Part shown: positions 43,242 through 51,350 of the stretch, piece by piece
Numbering within the stretch: the first letter of the stretch is position 1
Layout: every line of letters starts with the position of its first letter
Assembly: GCF_007971025.1 (NCBI RefSeq)
Contig: NZ_CP042436.1
Span: forward strand, 4,836,001-4,900,000
Source of the DNA: Mucilaginibacter ginsenosidivorans
GTDB lineage: Bacteria; Bacteroidota; Bacteroidia; Sphingobacteriales; Sphingobacteriaceae
DNA: 64,000 bases
Direction of reading: 5' to 3'
The notes under the pieces: generated by a model
What the model saw: the letters and a program-made list of their open reading frames with translations, nothing else
Told to the model about the DNA's origin: nothing
Databases searched by the model: none
Made by a program: the position numbers and the translations under genes

Positions 43242-44213
43242 CTATTCGGCCTGGCTGTTTTCAACATTACCGTTTTCGTTAACACCTATGGAAGGCAGCC
43301 CCTCCTCGAGACGCTTCGGCCGAATGACATAATAAAGGCCAAGCATAGCTACGATAAGTGAGGTAAGGTAAAAAGAAACGCTCAGGAAAACTGCCAAACC
43401 AACATTCATGTGAAATATCGGGGAAAGCCGGGCAAAAATGGCTTCCCGCGCTCCTGCACCTCCAAAGGTAATGGGTACAACTGCTGCCAAAGCCGAGATT
43501 AGAAAAGACAGTAAATAAGGCGCAAATTTACCGTGAAAATCCTGCCCCATAAGTACACAGAGGATGGTAAGTACCTGTAACGACTGAACAATTACTGCCT
43601 TGGCGTGCCCTTTGAAAAAATGCCTGGTAAAATCCTTGAAAAATATCTTTACAACGACGTAATAAATAATCGACCCAAGCAAAAAAGCCGCCATTGGAAT
43701 AGCCAGGTGTATCTGCTCCTGTATCTGCGGGATAAATATGGTCAGCGTGACGACGATCAACCCGATGGCCCACAAGCCGCTTAACCGGTCGAACGCTATC
43801 GCCCAAAACACTCTTTTGGCGGGCAGTTTATAGGTTTTATGCAGTAAATATATCTTGTACCCATCCCCGCCTATGCCGCCCGGAAGTAAAAGGTTGTAAA
43901 AGATACCGAGTAAGTACAGGCGAAAATTGAAACGGGTATCCAGTCTGAGGTTAATGGATTTGAAAAAACTCATAAGCCTCCATGCAGATGCTACCATCGA
44001 AAAGAAGTAGACGATGACCCCTGCAAACATCCACCAATAGTTGGCGTGAAATAACCTGTCTTTTATTTCGCTGATTGGCTGCTTGCTGAATACATAATAC
44101 AGCAGGGCCGAAGTGACTGCAAGTTTTAAAATAAGTTTGGTAACGTTCCAAACCTTATGTTTCCAGGTGCGCGGATTCGGGTTATCTTCGACTATCTCTT
44201 CTATTTCAGTCAT
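43242..44213 (-). CDS. Flippase-like membrane protein (UPF0104 / LPG synthase TM domain)
   Basis: 323 residues with about eight membrane helices. The family pattern is present: LRLYLLGIFYNLLLPGGIGGDGYKIYLLHKTYKL (near residues 93-126) and the later TFGGAGAREAIFARL segment (near 252-266), both signatures of the YbhN/lysylphosphatidylglycerol synthetase transmembrane family. It probably flips or presents a lipid. The short acidic tails on each end are normal. It is divergent from aguB. Confidence 0.87.
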   Translation of the reverse strand: MTEIEEIVEDNPNPRTWKHKVWNVTKLILKLAVTSALLYYVFSKQPISEIKDRLFHANYWWMFAGVIVYFFSMVASAWRLMSFFKSINLRLDTRFNFRLYLLGIFYNLLLPGGIGGDGYKIYLLHKTYKLPAKRVFWAIAFDRLSGLWAIGLIVVTLTIFIPQIQEQIHLAIPMAAFLLGSIIYYVVVKIFFKDFTRHFFKGHAKAVIVQSLQVLTILCVLMGQDFHGKFAPYLLSFLISALAAVVPITFGGAGAREAIFARLSPIFHMNVGLAVFLSVSFYLTSLIVAMLGLYYVIRPKRLEEGLPSIGVNENGNVENSQAE

Positions 44214-44368
44214 TTCGGCTGCAAAAGTAAGATTTTGATTTCACAGATTACTATACAATGATTTCACCGATTATTTTGTGCCAGGGACGCACGTGTCTGC
44301 CGGATGTTAAATTTTGATGAAGAATACAATTCAGCGCAAACCGGACCAATCGGTGTAATCAAAATAAT

Positions 44369-44376
44369 TAACTTTG
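44369..44376 (+). promoter_or_regulatory. aguB -7 promoter box (TAACTTTG)
   Basis: TAACTTTG fits TAnnTTTG and precedes the ATG at 44394 by 17 bases. It lies inside the longer alternative frame (start at 44304), which supports the shorter start. Confidence 0.6.
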
Positions 44377-44393
44377 CGCAAATTTTAAAGCGC

Positions 44394-45263
44394 ATGGCAA
44401 AAGTTAAGGTTGGTTTGGTGCAGATGTCGTGCACAGCAGATAAGCAGCAGAACCTGGATAAGGCAATTGTTAAAGTGCGCGAAGCTGCTGAAAAAGGGGC
44501 TCAGATAGTTTGCTTGCAGGAGCTCTTTACTTCGCTGTATTTCTGCGACGTGGAGAATTACGACAACTTTAAGCTTGCCGAAGCAATCCCCGGCCCATCA
44601 ACTGACGAGCTATCTAAAGTAGCTAAAGAACTGCATGTGGTAATCGTAGCTTCTTTGTTTGAAAAACGTGCGCAGGGGCTTTATCACAACACCACCGCGG
44701 TAATTGATGCCGACGGCGCTTACCTCGGGAAATACCGCAAAATGCACATACCTGACGACCCAGGCTTTTACGAGAAATTCTATTTCACGCCGGGCGACCT
44801 GGGCTATAAAGTTTTCAAAACCAAATATGCTACCATTGGGGTGCTCATTTGCTGGGACCAGTGGTACCCGGAAGCTGCCCGCATAACGGCTTTGATGGGT
44901 GCCGAAATATTGTTTTATCCAACGGCCATCGGCTGGGCTACCAGCCAGGACGATGCTACTAACGTTGAACAATACAACGCCTGGCAAACTATCCAGCGCT
45001 CGCATTCGGTAGCAAACGGCGTACACGTTGTAAGCGTGAACCGTGTGGGACAGGAAGAAGAACTGAAGTTTTGGGGAGGATCATTTATATCAAATCCATT
45101 TGGCACCATACTTTACCAGGCTTCCCATACCGATGAAGAGGTAATTGTACAAGAAATAGACTTGGGTAAGACAGATCATTATCGTACACACTGGCCGTTT
45201 TTGAGAGACCGCCGTATCGATTCATACCAGCCAATTACTAAGCGCCTGATTGATGAACAATAA
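44394..45263 (+). CDS. aguB: N-carbamoylputrescine amidohydrolase
   Basis: 289 residues from the ATG at 44394 (MAKVKVGLVQ); the frame runs 90 bases further upstream but through the -7 box. Nitrilase-superfamily triad: E43 (LQELFTS), Lys in GKYRKMHIPDDPG, and Cys in ICWDQWYPEAAR. It converts N-carbamoylputrescine to putrescine, CO2 and ammonia. The adjacent agmatine deiminase makes its substrate, so the two genes form a complete agmatine to putrescine step. The next gene overlaps by 14 bases. Confidence 0.94.
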   Translation: MAKVKVGLVQMSCTADKQQNLDKAIVKVREAAEKGAQIVCLQELFTSLYFCDVENYDNFKLAEAIPGPSTDELSKVAKELHVVIVASLFEKRAQGLYHNTTAVIDADGAYLGKYRKMHIPDDPGFYEKFYFTPGDLGYKVFKTKYATIGVLICWDQWYPEAARITALMGAEILFYPTAIGWATSQDDATNVEQYNAWQTIQRSHSVANGVHVVSVNRVGQEEELKFWGGSFISNPFGTILYQASHTDEEVIVQEIDLGKTDHYRTHWPFLRDRRIDSYQPITKRLIDEQ

Positions 45264-46329
45264 TCTTTCGGACTTTCGGACTTTCGGACTTTCGGACTTG
45301 CCGAAGGCAAAAGGCTTCCACTTCCCCGCCGAATGGGCGCCGCATACAGCTACCTGGCTCAGCTGGCCGCACAAGGAAGAATCGTGGCCCGGTAAGATCG
45401 GTATGATCTATAGCCGCTATGCGGAATTTGTAAAAGAAGTTGCCAAAGGCGAATTGGTGCGCATCAATGTTATTAATGATACCATGATGGCCTTTGCCAA
45501 AGAACAATTATCTGCCGCGGGCGCCGATCTGACAAAAATTGAGTTTTTCAATTTCCCCACCAACGATGCCTGGTGCCGCGACCACGGTCCGGCGTTTTTG
45601 ATCAACCCGGAAACCAAACAAAAAGTGATCGTTGACTGGGGCTATAACGCCTGGGGCGATAAATATCCGCCCTACGACTTTGACGATGTCATCCCAACTA
45701 AAATTGCGCAGCATTTCGGTCTGCCGGTTTACCATCCGGGCATTGTAATGGAAGGGGGATCGGTCGATTTTAATGGAAAAGGAACCGTTTTAACCACCAC
45801 CGCCTGCCTGCTCAATAAAAACCGCAACCCGCAACTGAACCAGCAGCAAATTGAGGACTATCTTCAAAATTATTATGGTGTTCAGCAGGTATTATGGCTT
45901 GACGACGGTATTATAGGCGACGATACCGACGGCCATATCGACGATATTACCCGCTTTGTAAACGGGGACACCGTAGTTACCGTTATAGAGGAAAACAAGG
46001 CGGATGAGAACTACCATATCCTGCAGGAAAACCTCGAAACGCTTAAAACCATGCGGTTGCTCAGCGGCAAGCAACTCAATATTATCGAGCTGCCAATGCC
46101 CGACCCTGTTTATTACGATGGACAGCGCCTGCCGGCTTCCTATGCCAACTTTTACATCGCAAACGCAGCCGTTATTGTGCCCACCTATCGCTCCAAAAAC
46201 GATGACCGGGCATTAGATATCCTGATACAGTGCTTCCCCGATAGAAAAGTCATCGGCATTGATTCGACTGATATTATCTGGGGTTTGGGCAGCTTTCATT
46301 GTTTGAGCCAGCAGGAACCGGCTGTGTAG
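45250..46329 (+). CDS. aguA: Agmatine deiminase
   Basis: 359 residues in the frame used. Guanidino-transferase fold motifs: AEWAPHTATWLSWPHKEESW near the start, NDAWCRDHGPAFL (about 96-108), HIDDITRFV and the C-terminal Cys in GSFHCLSQQEP. It hydrolyses agmatine to N-carbamoylputrescine. The start is uncertain because the first 17 codons lie over an 8-bp tandem repeat (45265-45296); a later TTG near 45298 is possible. The 14-base overlap with aguB indicates coupling. Confidence 0.92.
   Translation: MMNNNLSDFRTFGLSDLPKAKGFHFPAEWAPHTATWLSWPHKEESWPGKIGMIYSRYAEFVKEVAKGELVRINVINDTMMAFAKEQLSAAGADLTKIEFFNFPTNDAWCRDHGPAFLINPETKQKVIVDWGYNAWGDKYPPYDFDDVIPTKIAQHFGLPVYHPGIVMEGGSVDFNGKGTVLTTTACLLNKNRNPQLNQQQIEDYLQNYYGVQQVLWLDDGIIGDDTDGHIDDITRFVNGDTVVTVIEENKADENYHILQENLETLKTMRLLSGKQLNIIELPMPDPVYYDGQRLPASYANFYIANAAVIVPTYRSKNDDRALDILIQCFPDRKVIGIDSTDIIWGLGSFHCLSQQEPAV
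45265..45296. repeat. Four perfect tandem copies of CTTTCGGA at the aguB-aguA junction
   Basis: CTTTCGGA is repeated four times head to tail (45265-45296), then a partial CTT. The unit is 8 bp, not a multiple of three, so a change in copy number would shift the frame if translation starts upstream of it. The reverse-complement word makes the degenerate array at 21180-21211. Confidence 0.85.
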
Positions 46330-46430
46330 ATATTGGATTACCGTTTTATAGTCAGGCATTAGTTCAGCTAATTGGGTAATTATTCATTTTTGAAGAATTA
46401 CTTGTACCTTTATGCTATTGTATAACTTTT

Positions 46431-46649
46431 ATGAAAATAACGATCGAAATAGATAGTAAAAGTGAATTGGACAAATTATCCGCTTTATTCAAAACATTTA
46501 AAATCAATACGGTTAAAGTTATTTCCATTGATGAAAATGCTTTGCTGATTAAAGGCGATAAAAAGATCGATCCAAAGGAGCTGTTTGGTATGTGGGCCGA
46601 AAAGCCCAGATCATTGGATAATATTCGTAAAACGGCCTGGCAACGATAA
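46431..46649 (+). CDS. Antitoxin of a VapBC-like pair
   Basis: 72 residues. It starts MKITIEIDSKSELDKLSALFKTF, a beta-alpha element, and ends in a short helix with basic residues (RSLDNIRKTAWQR) that would lie against the toxin. It is directly upstream of a PIN-domain gene (12-base gap), the typical antitoxin-toxin order. I do not recognise a named antitoxin family. A helix-turn-helix is not evident, so DNA binding is doubtful. Confidence 0.7.
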   Translation: MKITIEIDSKSELDKLSALFKTFKINTVKVISIDENALLIKGDKKIDPKELFGMWAEKPRSLDNIRKTAWQR

Positions 46650-46661
46650 TGAAGCTTCGCA

Positions 46662-47030
46662 ATGGTTTTATGTGATACCAATATTTTCATCCACGCATTT
46701 AATGGAAGACAGGAAACAATTGACAAGTTATTGTCTATAGGTCTTGACCAGATCGTACTTTCTGTAATCACCGTGATGGAACTTTACCAGGGCATGGCTA
46801 ACAAAACCGAACTGGCACAATTAAAAAGAAAGATTCGGTATTACGATGTGATTGAAATTGATCCCGTTATTTCAAAAACAGCAACCTCTCTTATAGAAAA
46901 CTTCAAATTGAGTCACGGTCTTCAAATTCCTGATGCCATAATCGGCGCAACCGCGTCTGTGCATCAAATCCCACTTTTTACTTATAACGTAAAAGATTTC
47001 GATTTTATACCCGGTGTTATATTGGTTTGA
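46662..47030 (+). CDS. PIN-domain toxin (VapC-like ribonuclease)
   Basis: 122 residues. All acidic PIN residues are present: D5 (CDTNIFI), E40 (VMELYQG), D91 (QIPDAIIGA) and D112 or D114 near KDFDFIPG. VapC toxins cleave tRNA or rRNA and are blocked by the co-expressed antitoxin just upstream. The codon use is like the neighbours', with a slight AT shift. It is a complete gene. Confidence 0.87.
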   Translation: MVLCDTNIFIHAFNGRQETIDKLLSIGLDQIVLSVITVMELYQGMANKTELAQLKRKIRYYDVIEIDPVISKTATSLIENFKLSHGLQIPDAIIGATASVHQIPLFTYNVKDFDFIPGVILV

Positions 47031-47074
47031 GATGCCTTTCTATACTGAAAGTCTCTTGCTCGGATTACTCATTC

Positions 47075-47159
47075 ACCGACCATTCCCCTTTCCTTACCGA
47101 CTTCTTCAAATACATCGCCTATATACAGTTGCCGTCACTTCAATACCGCTTTAGTTTTG
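47075..47159 (+). promoter_or_regulatory. Regulated promoter A: two ACCGAC half-sites and TAGTTTTG box
   Basis: ACCGAC (47075-47080) and ACCGAC (47096-47101) are direct repeats 21 bp apart. TAGTTTTG (47152-47159) is an exact TAnnTTTG -7 box, starting 56 bp after the second half-site. The same layout, at the same distances, precedes the next LiaF-like gene (47644-47728). The 21-bp period fits the direct-repeat sites of LytTR regulators; the likely binder is the LytTR protein at 49678. Confidence 0.6.
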
Positions 47160-47182
47160 AGTAAGATTTAAAACTTAAAACG

Positions 47183-47530
47183 ATGAACACTATTATAGAT
47201 AACACCAACAGGCGCAATGGCAGAGTGGTTGCAGGAGCAATTATAGTTCTGGTTGGATGCGCACTACTTGCCGATCAGTTCGACATGTTTTATATCCCCG
47301 ACTGGCTGTTAAGCTGGCCAATGTTATTGATAGCAATAGGGCTGTACAGCGGTGCCAAACATAACTTTCAGAATATGACCTGGGCAATATTGATTTTTAT
47401 AGGCGGCGCCTTTTTACTCGACGATGCCCTGCCCGATTGGAACATTGAGGATTTTGTATGGCCAATAGGCATTATTGCCTTAGGCGTTTACCTTATCATG
47501 AGGCGCGGCCGTCACCACTTGAAATACTAA
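47183..47530 (+). CDS. Small LiaF-like membrane protein (DUF5668)
   Basis: 115 residues with four hydrophobic helices and the repeated Trp-Pro motif characteristic of the LiaF transmembrane region (WPMLLIAIGLYSGAKHN near 49-65, then WPIGIIALGVYLIM near 93-106). It lacks the C-terminal LiaF domain. Its sequence closely parallels the N-terminal half of the protein at 47758-48621 (WPTWLIVAGLYIGAKHN), so the two arose by duplication. They probably sense envelope stress with the downstream kinase. Confidence 0.83.
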   Translation: MNTIIDNTNRRNGRVVAGAIIVLVGCALLADQFDMFYIPDWLLSWPMLLIAIGLYSGAKHNFQNMTWAILIFIGGAFLLDDALPDWNIEDFVWPIGIIALGVYLIMRRGRHHLKY

Positions 47531-47552
47531 CTATTCATATACTTTTACAACA

Positions 47553-47585
47553 AAAGGAGAGGCATATAACCCTCTCCTTTTTTAT
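47553..47585 (+). terminator. Terminator after the small LiaF-like gene
   Basis: AAAGGAGAGG (47553-47562) pairs with CCTCTCCTTT (47571-47580) around an 8-base loop, followed by TTTATT. It lies 22 bases after the stop and separates the two LiaF-like genes into two transcripts. Confidence 0.85.
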
Positions 47586-47643
47586 TGTAATAACAGTCAA
47601 ATACAAATACCAAAGCAGAAACGAACAATACGACAATTTTTTC

Positions 47644-47728
47644 ACCGACAATTTTTCCGCCCTTACCGATTAGTTCAATAATATCGCCAATATTTGATAG
47701 GTTCGCCTTAAGTATTACCTTAGTTTTG
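47644..47728 (+). promoter_or_regulatory. Regulated promoter B: ACCGAC/ACCGAT half-sites and TAGTTTTG box
   Basis: ACCGAC (47644-47649) and ACCGAT (47665-47670) are 21 bp apart; TAGTTTTG (47721-47728) begins 56 bp after the second site. All distances equal those of promoter A, and the 21 bases starting at the T before the -7 box differ at one base only. A third, weaker copy (ACGACAATTTTT) lies just upstream near 47630. Confidence 0.62.
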
Positions 47729-47757
47729 AATAAGATTTAATTTTGACAGAATAGACA

Positions 47758-48621
47758 ATGAGCGAGCATGTAAATGATATAGAATACCAGAATAAACCTA
47801 ACAATAACGGAAAGGCAATTATCGGAATGGTACTGTTGATCATTGGGGGTTTATTACTGGTTCGCCAGTTCAGCTACTTTTTGATACCGGGCTGGATATG
47901 GGAGTGGCCAACCTGGCTCATCGTAGCCGGGCTTTATATAGGGGCCAAACATAATTACCGCAGATCAATATGGTTCATATTAGTATTTATAGGATTAGCC
48001 GGAACATTGAACAATGCCATTCCGGGGTTGCATATAGGGAACCTGATATGGCCCGGGATGATCATTATGATAGGCTTATGGATAATATTAAGGCGCAATC
48101 ACTCCGGTGCAAACCGTAACAAATGGGAAAAACAGTGGGAGCAAAAATGGGAATACAAATGGCAGCAAAAATGGGATAAGCATTACCACACGCCCATCGA
48201 TCCTCAGCCTCAAACACCCGCCGACGACGAAACCTCGGGCAATATTCCACCGGTTAATCCGAACGCGCGCCCTATAACAGGCGATGATTTCCTGGATGCC
48301 ACGTCCATATTCGGCGGTGTTAAAAAAACGATCCTTTCGAAAAACTTCAGGGGTGGCGACATTACCAATATTTTCGGCGGGGCCGAGATCGATCTTACAC
48401 AAGCTGATATCGACGGCAAGGTGGTATTGGACATTACCCAGTTATTCGGGGGCACCAAGATCATTGTTCCGCCGCACTGGCAGGTAATTTCCAACCTTTC
48501 AGCGGTATTTGCCGGGGTAGATGATAAACGCCTCAGAAAGGTGGGTGCAGGCGATAACAATAAAATACTCGTGCTGGAAGGTGTGTCCATCTTCGCCGGG
48601 GTCGAAATAAGAACTTTTTAA
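47758..48621 (+). CDS. LiaF-like membrane protein with C-terminal domain
   Basis: 287 residues. An N-terminal four-helix membrane region (about 20-115, WPTWLIVAGLYIGAKHN and WPGMIIMIGLWIILRR), a linker with repeated Lys/Trp/Gln (QWEQKWEYKWQQKW, near 125-138), and a beta-rich LiaF C-terminal domain (about 185-287, with SIFGGVKKTILSKNFRGGDITNIFGGAEIDL). In Gram-positives LiaF regulates a kinase (LiaS) by contact. Here the gene lies 25 bases before a LytS-like kinase and is probably its partner. Confidence 0.87.
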   Translation: MSEHVNDIEYQNKPNNNGKAIIGMVLLIIGGLLLVRQFSYFLIPGWIWEWPTWLIVAGLYIGAKHNYRRSIWFILVFIGLAGTLNNAIPGLHIGNLIWPGMIIMIGLWIILRRNHSGANRNKWEKQWEQKWEYKWQQKWDKHYHTPIDPQPQTPADDETSGNIPPVNPNARPITGDDFLDATSIFGGVKKTILSKNFRGGDITNIFGGAEIDLTQADIDGKVVLDITQLFGGTKIIVPPHWQVISNLSAVFAGVDDKRLRKVGAGDNNKILVLEGVSIFAGVEIRTF

Positions 48622-48646
48622 GCAAGTAAAAACATAAACCAAGGTT

Positions 48647-49678
48647 TTGGCAAGCACGCAACTAACATTTTCCAAAATACGCATCGCGTTTGTATCAGGT
48701 GGCCTGGTATGGGCCATCCTGCTTACATACGTGGTGCATACCTTTGGTTTTACGTGGTACATCTCCATTATGGATGGGGCAATATGCACGCTGCTGCTTG
48801 GGGCTGCCTGCTGGCTCATCAATAACAACCTTAAATATTATCAACCGGGCAAGGGTAGTTATATCAACCTGTTTTTCTGGTGCCTGGCGCTTACTGCTGC
48901 CGCAACCTTCGGCGCGCGGTGGGTTCTGCCTTACATTATCGGCAACAACATATATTCCAACTTTCATATTCAGTCAGTAACCATACGTTTTTTTACCAAC
49001 TTTCTGGCTATAGGCTGGATGGCCCTGATCAGTATGATATGGTATTCGCAACTGGACCAGAAAGAAAACGAAAAGCGTAAAGGCGAAGCCGAAAAGCTGG
49101 CCCGCGATGCAGAATTGTATAATCTGCGCCAGCAATTGCAGCCGCACTTCCTTTTTAACAGTTTGAATTCCATCAATGCGCTTATCGGCTTTAAACCGGA
49201 TGAGGCACGTAAGATGATACACCAGCTTTCCGACTTTTTACGTGGAACGCTGAAGAAAGACGACCAGCAGCAGGTAACCCTGCCGGATGAACTTTCGCAT
49301 CTTCAATTGTATTTGGACATAGAGAAAGTGCGGTTTGGGCATCGTTTAAAAACGGAGATCAGCTGCGACGATAAATGCGACACGGCCGTATTGCCGCCCA
49401 TGATTTTGCAGCCGATCGTCGAAAATGCGATCAAATTTGGTTTGTACGACACCACCGAAAGCGTAACGGTCAGCATCAGGGCCGAAATTGAGGACAACTA
49501 CCTGACTATGACCGTGCAAAACCCTTACGACCCTAAGACCGCCCGGCCGCGCAAAGGAACAGGTTTTGGTTTGAGCGGCGTACAAAGGCGACTTTATTTG
49601 CTATATGCACGCACCGATTTGGTGGAAACTTTCGCAGATGATAATATCTTTACAACCATAATCAAAATACCGCAATAA
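48647..49678 (+). CDS. LytS/YehU-type sensor histidine kinase
   Basis: 343 residues from a TTG start. Four membrane helices occupy about residues 10-135 without a large external domain. Then comes a coiled linker (QKENEKRKGEAEKLARDAELYNLRQQLQPHFLFNSLNSINAL, the LytS-family His box near 170) and a compact HATPase domain with GTGFGLSGVQRRL. It is the third gene of the LiaF-like operon and its stop overlaps the LytTR gene start. It probably phosphorylates that regulator. Confidence 0.92.
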   Translation: MASTQLTFSKIRIAFVSGGLVWAILLTYVVHTFGFTWYISIMDGAICTLLLGAACWLINNNLKYYQPGKGSYINLFFWCLALTAAATFGARWVLPYIIGNNIYSNFHIQSVTIRFFTNFLAIGWMALISMIWYSQLDQKENEKRKGEAEKLARDAELYNLRQQLQPHFLFNSLNSINALIGFKPDEARKMIHQLSDFLRGTLKKDDQQQVTLPDELSHLQLYLDIEKVRFGHRLKTEISCDDKCDTAVLPPMILQPIVENAIKFGLYDTTESVTVSIRAEIEDNYLTMTVQNPYDPKTARPRKGTGFGLSGVQRRLYLLYARTDLVETFADDNIFTTIIKIPQ

Positions 49679-50424
49679 TGAAACGAGCGCTTGTGATAGA
49701 CGACGAACCTTTGGCCCGCATGGTTGTACTGGAATATTTGCAGGATTTTAAGGACCAGATAGAGGTATTACAGGAATGCGGCGATGGCTTTGAGGGCCTG
49801 AAAGCCATACAGCAATACCAGCCCGACCTGGTGTTTCTGGACGTGCAGATGCCGAAAATAAACGGATTTGAAATGCTGGAGCTGGTGGAACAGGCCCCAT
49901 CGGTGATATTTACCACAGCGTTTGATGAGTACGCCATTAAAGCTTTTGAAACCCACGCTGTAGATTACCTGCTGAAACCGTTTACCCGCGACCGGTTTCA
50001 TAAAGCGGTTGAAAAATTCCTGTCGCAAGCCCCTGTGGTGCATCCTGCCAGGCAAACCGAAAGCCTGCTGGAGGCCGCTTCGCAATCGCCCGCGCAGCAC
50101 GAACGTATTGTGGTGAAAACCGGCACCAAGGTAAAGATCATCCCTGTAAATGACGTGGAATACCTGGAAGCCGACGACGATTATGTAAGTGTGCATACCG
50201 CCGAAGGTTCATTCCTGAAAAACAAAACCATGAGCTTTTTCGAACAAACCCTCGATCCATCCACCTTCGTACGTGTGCACCGCTCCTATATCATCAAAAT
50301 CCAAAACATCACCCGTATCGACCCATACGAAAAGGATGCGCATATTGCTATACTAAAATCGGGCGCCAAAATACCGGTGAGCAAAACAGGGTATGCCAAG
50401 CTGAAGCAGGTGCTGGGGATATGA
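49678..50424 (+). CDS. LytTR response regulator
   Basis: 248 residues. Receiver domain with phospho-acceptor D55 (LVFLDVQMP) and Lys100 (LLKPF), followed by a LytTR DNA-binding domain (about 142-246, KVKIIPVNDVEYLEADDDYVSVHT, then FVRVHRSYIIKIQNITRID). It overlaps the kinase gene by one base (TAATG). LytTR proteins bind pairs of direct repeats spaced about two helical turns; the ACCGAC pairs before both LiaF-like genes are candidate targets. Confidence 0.95.
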   Translation: MKRALVIDDEPLARMVVLEYLQDFKDQIEVLQECGDGFEGLKAIQQYQPDLVFLDVQMPKINGFEMLELVEQAPSVIFTTAFDEYAIKAFETHAVDYLLKPFTRDRFHKAVEKFLSQAPVVHPARQTESLLEAASQSPAQHERIVVKTGTKVKIIPVNDVEYLEADDDYVSVHTAEGSFLKNKTMSFFEQTLDPSTFVRVHRSYIIKIQNITRIDPYEKDAHIAILKSGAKIPVSKTGYAKLKQVLGI

Positions 50425-50626
50425 GTTTGATTTTGGATTTCGAATGTTCAATTTCGAATTTATAATTAGGTCATGCCTAACTTGTTTCGGCACCTCTCAT
50501 GCTAAATGGCCCGTATGCCGGCGATCTCTTTGTGGGACCCTGGAACAAGTTCAGGATGACTTTTTCTATTAAAACAATTATGGCACTCAAACGGCGTTTA
50601 TTATACATCACAATAAACCAGCACCC

Positions 50627-51331
50627 ATGCCTAAATTCCTCATCACCCTAATTATTCCGCTGCTTTTTGCAGCGGATCAGAAAACTTACATTCCGGATAG
50701 TAAACGCGCTGCGGATATCCGCACCAAAATATGGCCGAAATTGCAAGGCGATCTTAAGGCTGCGGGGTTAAAAAATGACCAGCCTGTATTTATCCGGATA
50801 TTTAAAGAGCCGGGAATATTAGAGATTTGGGTAAAATCGGGCAAGCAATATAAACTGTTCAAGAACTATCTCATCTGCGCTTATTCCGGCGGCCTCGGCA
50901 CCAAAACCAAAGACCACGACGGTAAATGCCCGGAGGGTTACTATACCATCACGCCAACGCAGCTTAACCCGGTTAGCACCTATCATTTAGCCATGAATGT
51001 TGGCTACCCCAATGCATTCGACCAATCGCGCAGTTACACCGGCAATGCCATTATGATACACGGTTATTGCGCCTCCATCGGCTGCTACGCCATGACGGAC
51101 CAGATGATTGAAGAAATTTATACGATGGTTTACGAAGCGTTTTTACACGGACAAAAATCGGTGGATGTCAATATATTTCCCTTTAAACTAACTAATGCAA
51201 ATATTGATAAATACTCCGCTTACCCTTATGTTTCATTCTGGCAACATTTGAAACCCGGGTATGATATTTTTGAAAAAACGCATATACCACCGGCGGTGAG
51301 TGTGGTGAATAAGAATTATTCCTTCAGGTAG
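50627..51331 (+). CDS. YafK-like L,D-transpeptidase family protein
   Basis: 234 residues with a short signal peptide (about 1-16). The YkuD motif is H145-G-Y-C-A-S-I-G-C153-Y; H145 and C153 are the likely catalytic pair. An earlier PEGYYTITP segment is typical. Such enzymes link or cut peptidoglycan and its attached proteins. It follows the LytTR operon in the same direction but 200 bases away, so probably has its own promoter. Confidence 0.88.
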   Translation: MPKFLITLIIPLLFAADQKTYIPDSKRAADIRTKIWPKLQGDLKAAGLKNDQPVFIRIFKEPGILEIWVKSGKQYKLFKNYLICAYSGGLGTKTKDHDGKCPEGYYTITPTQLNPVSTYHLAMNVGYPNAFDQSRSYTGNAIMIHGYCASIGCYAMTDQMIEEIYTMVYEAFLHGQKSVDVNIFPFKLTNANIDKYSAYPYVSFWQHLKPGYDIFEKTHIPPAVSVVNKNYSFR

Positions 51332-51350
51332 AGACGCAAAATATTGGTCT

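Noticed and set aside
44304..44393. Longer N-terminus for the carbamoylputrescine amidohydrolase
   Set aside because: The extension reads through a TAACTTTG -7 box and is not seen in the family, which starts near MAKVKVGLVQ.
45265..45296. Short CRISPR-like array
   Set aside because: The units are only 8 bp and directly adjacent, without spacers.
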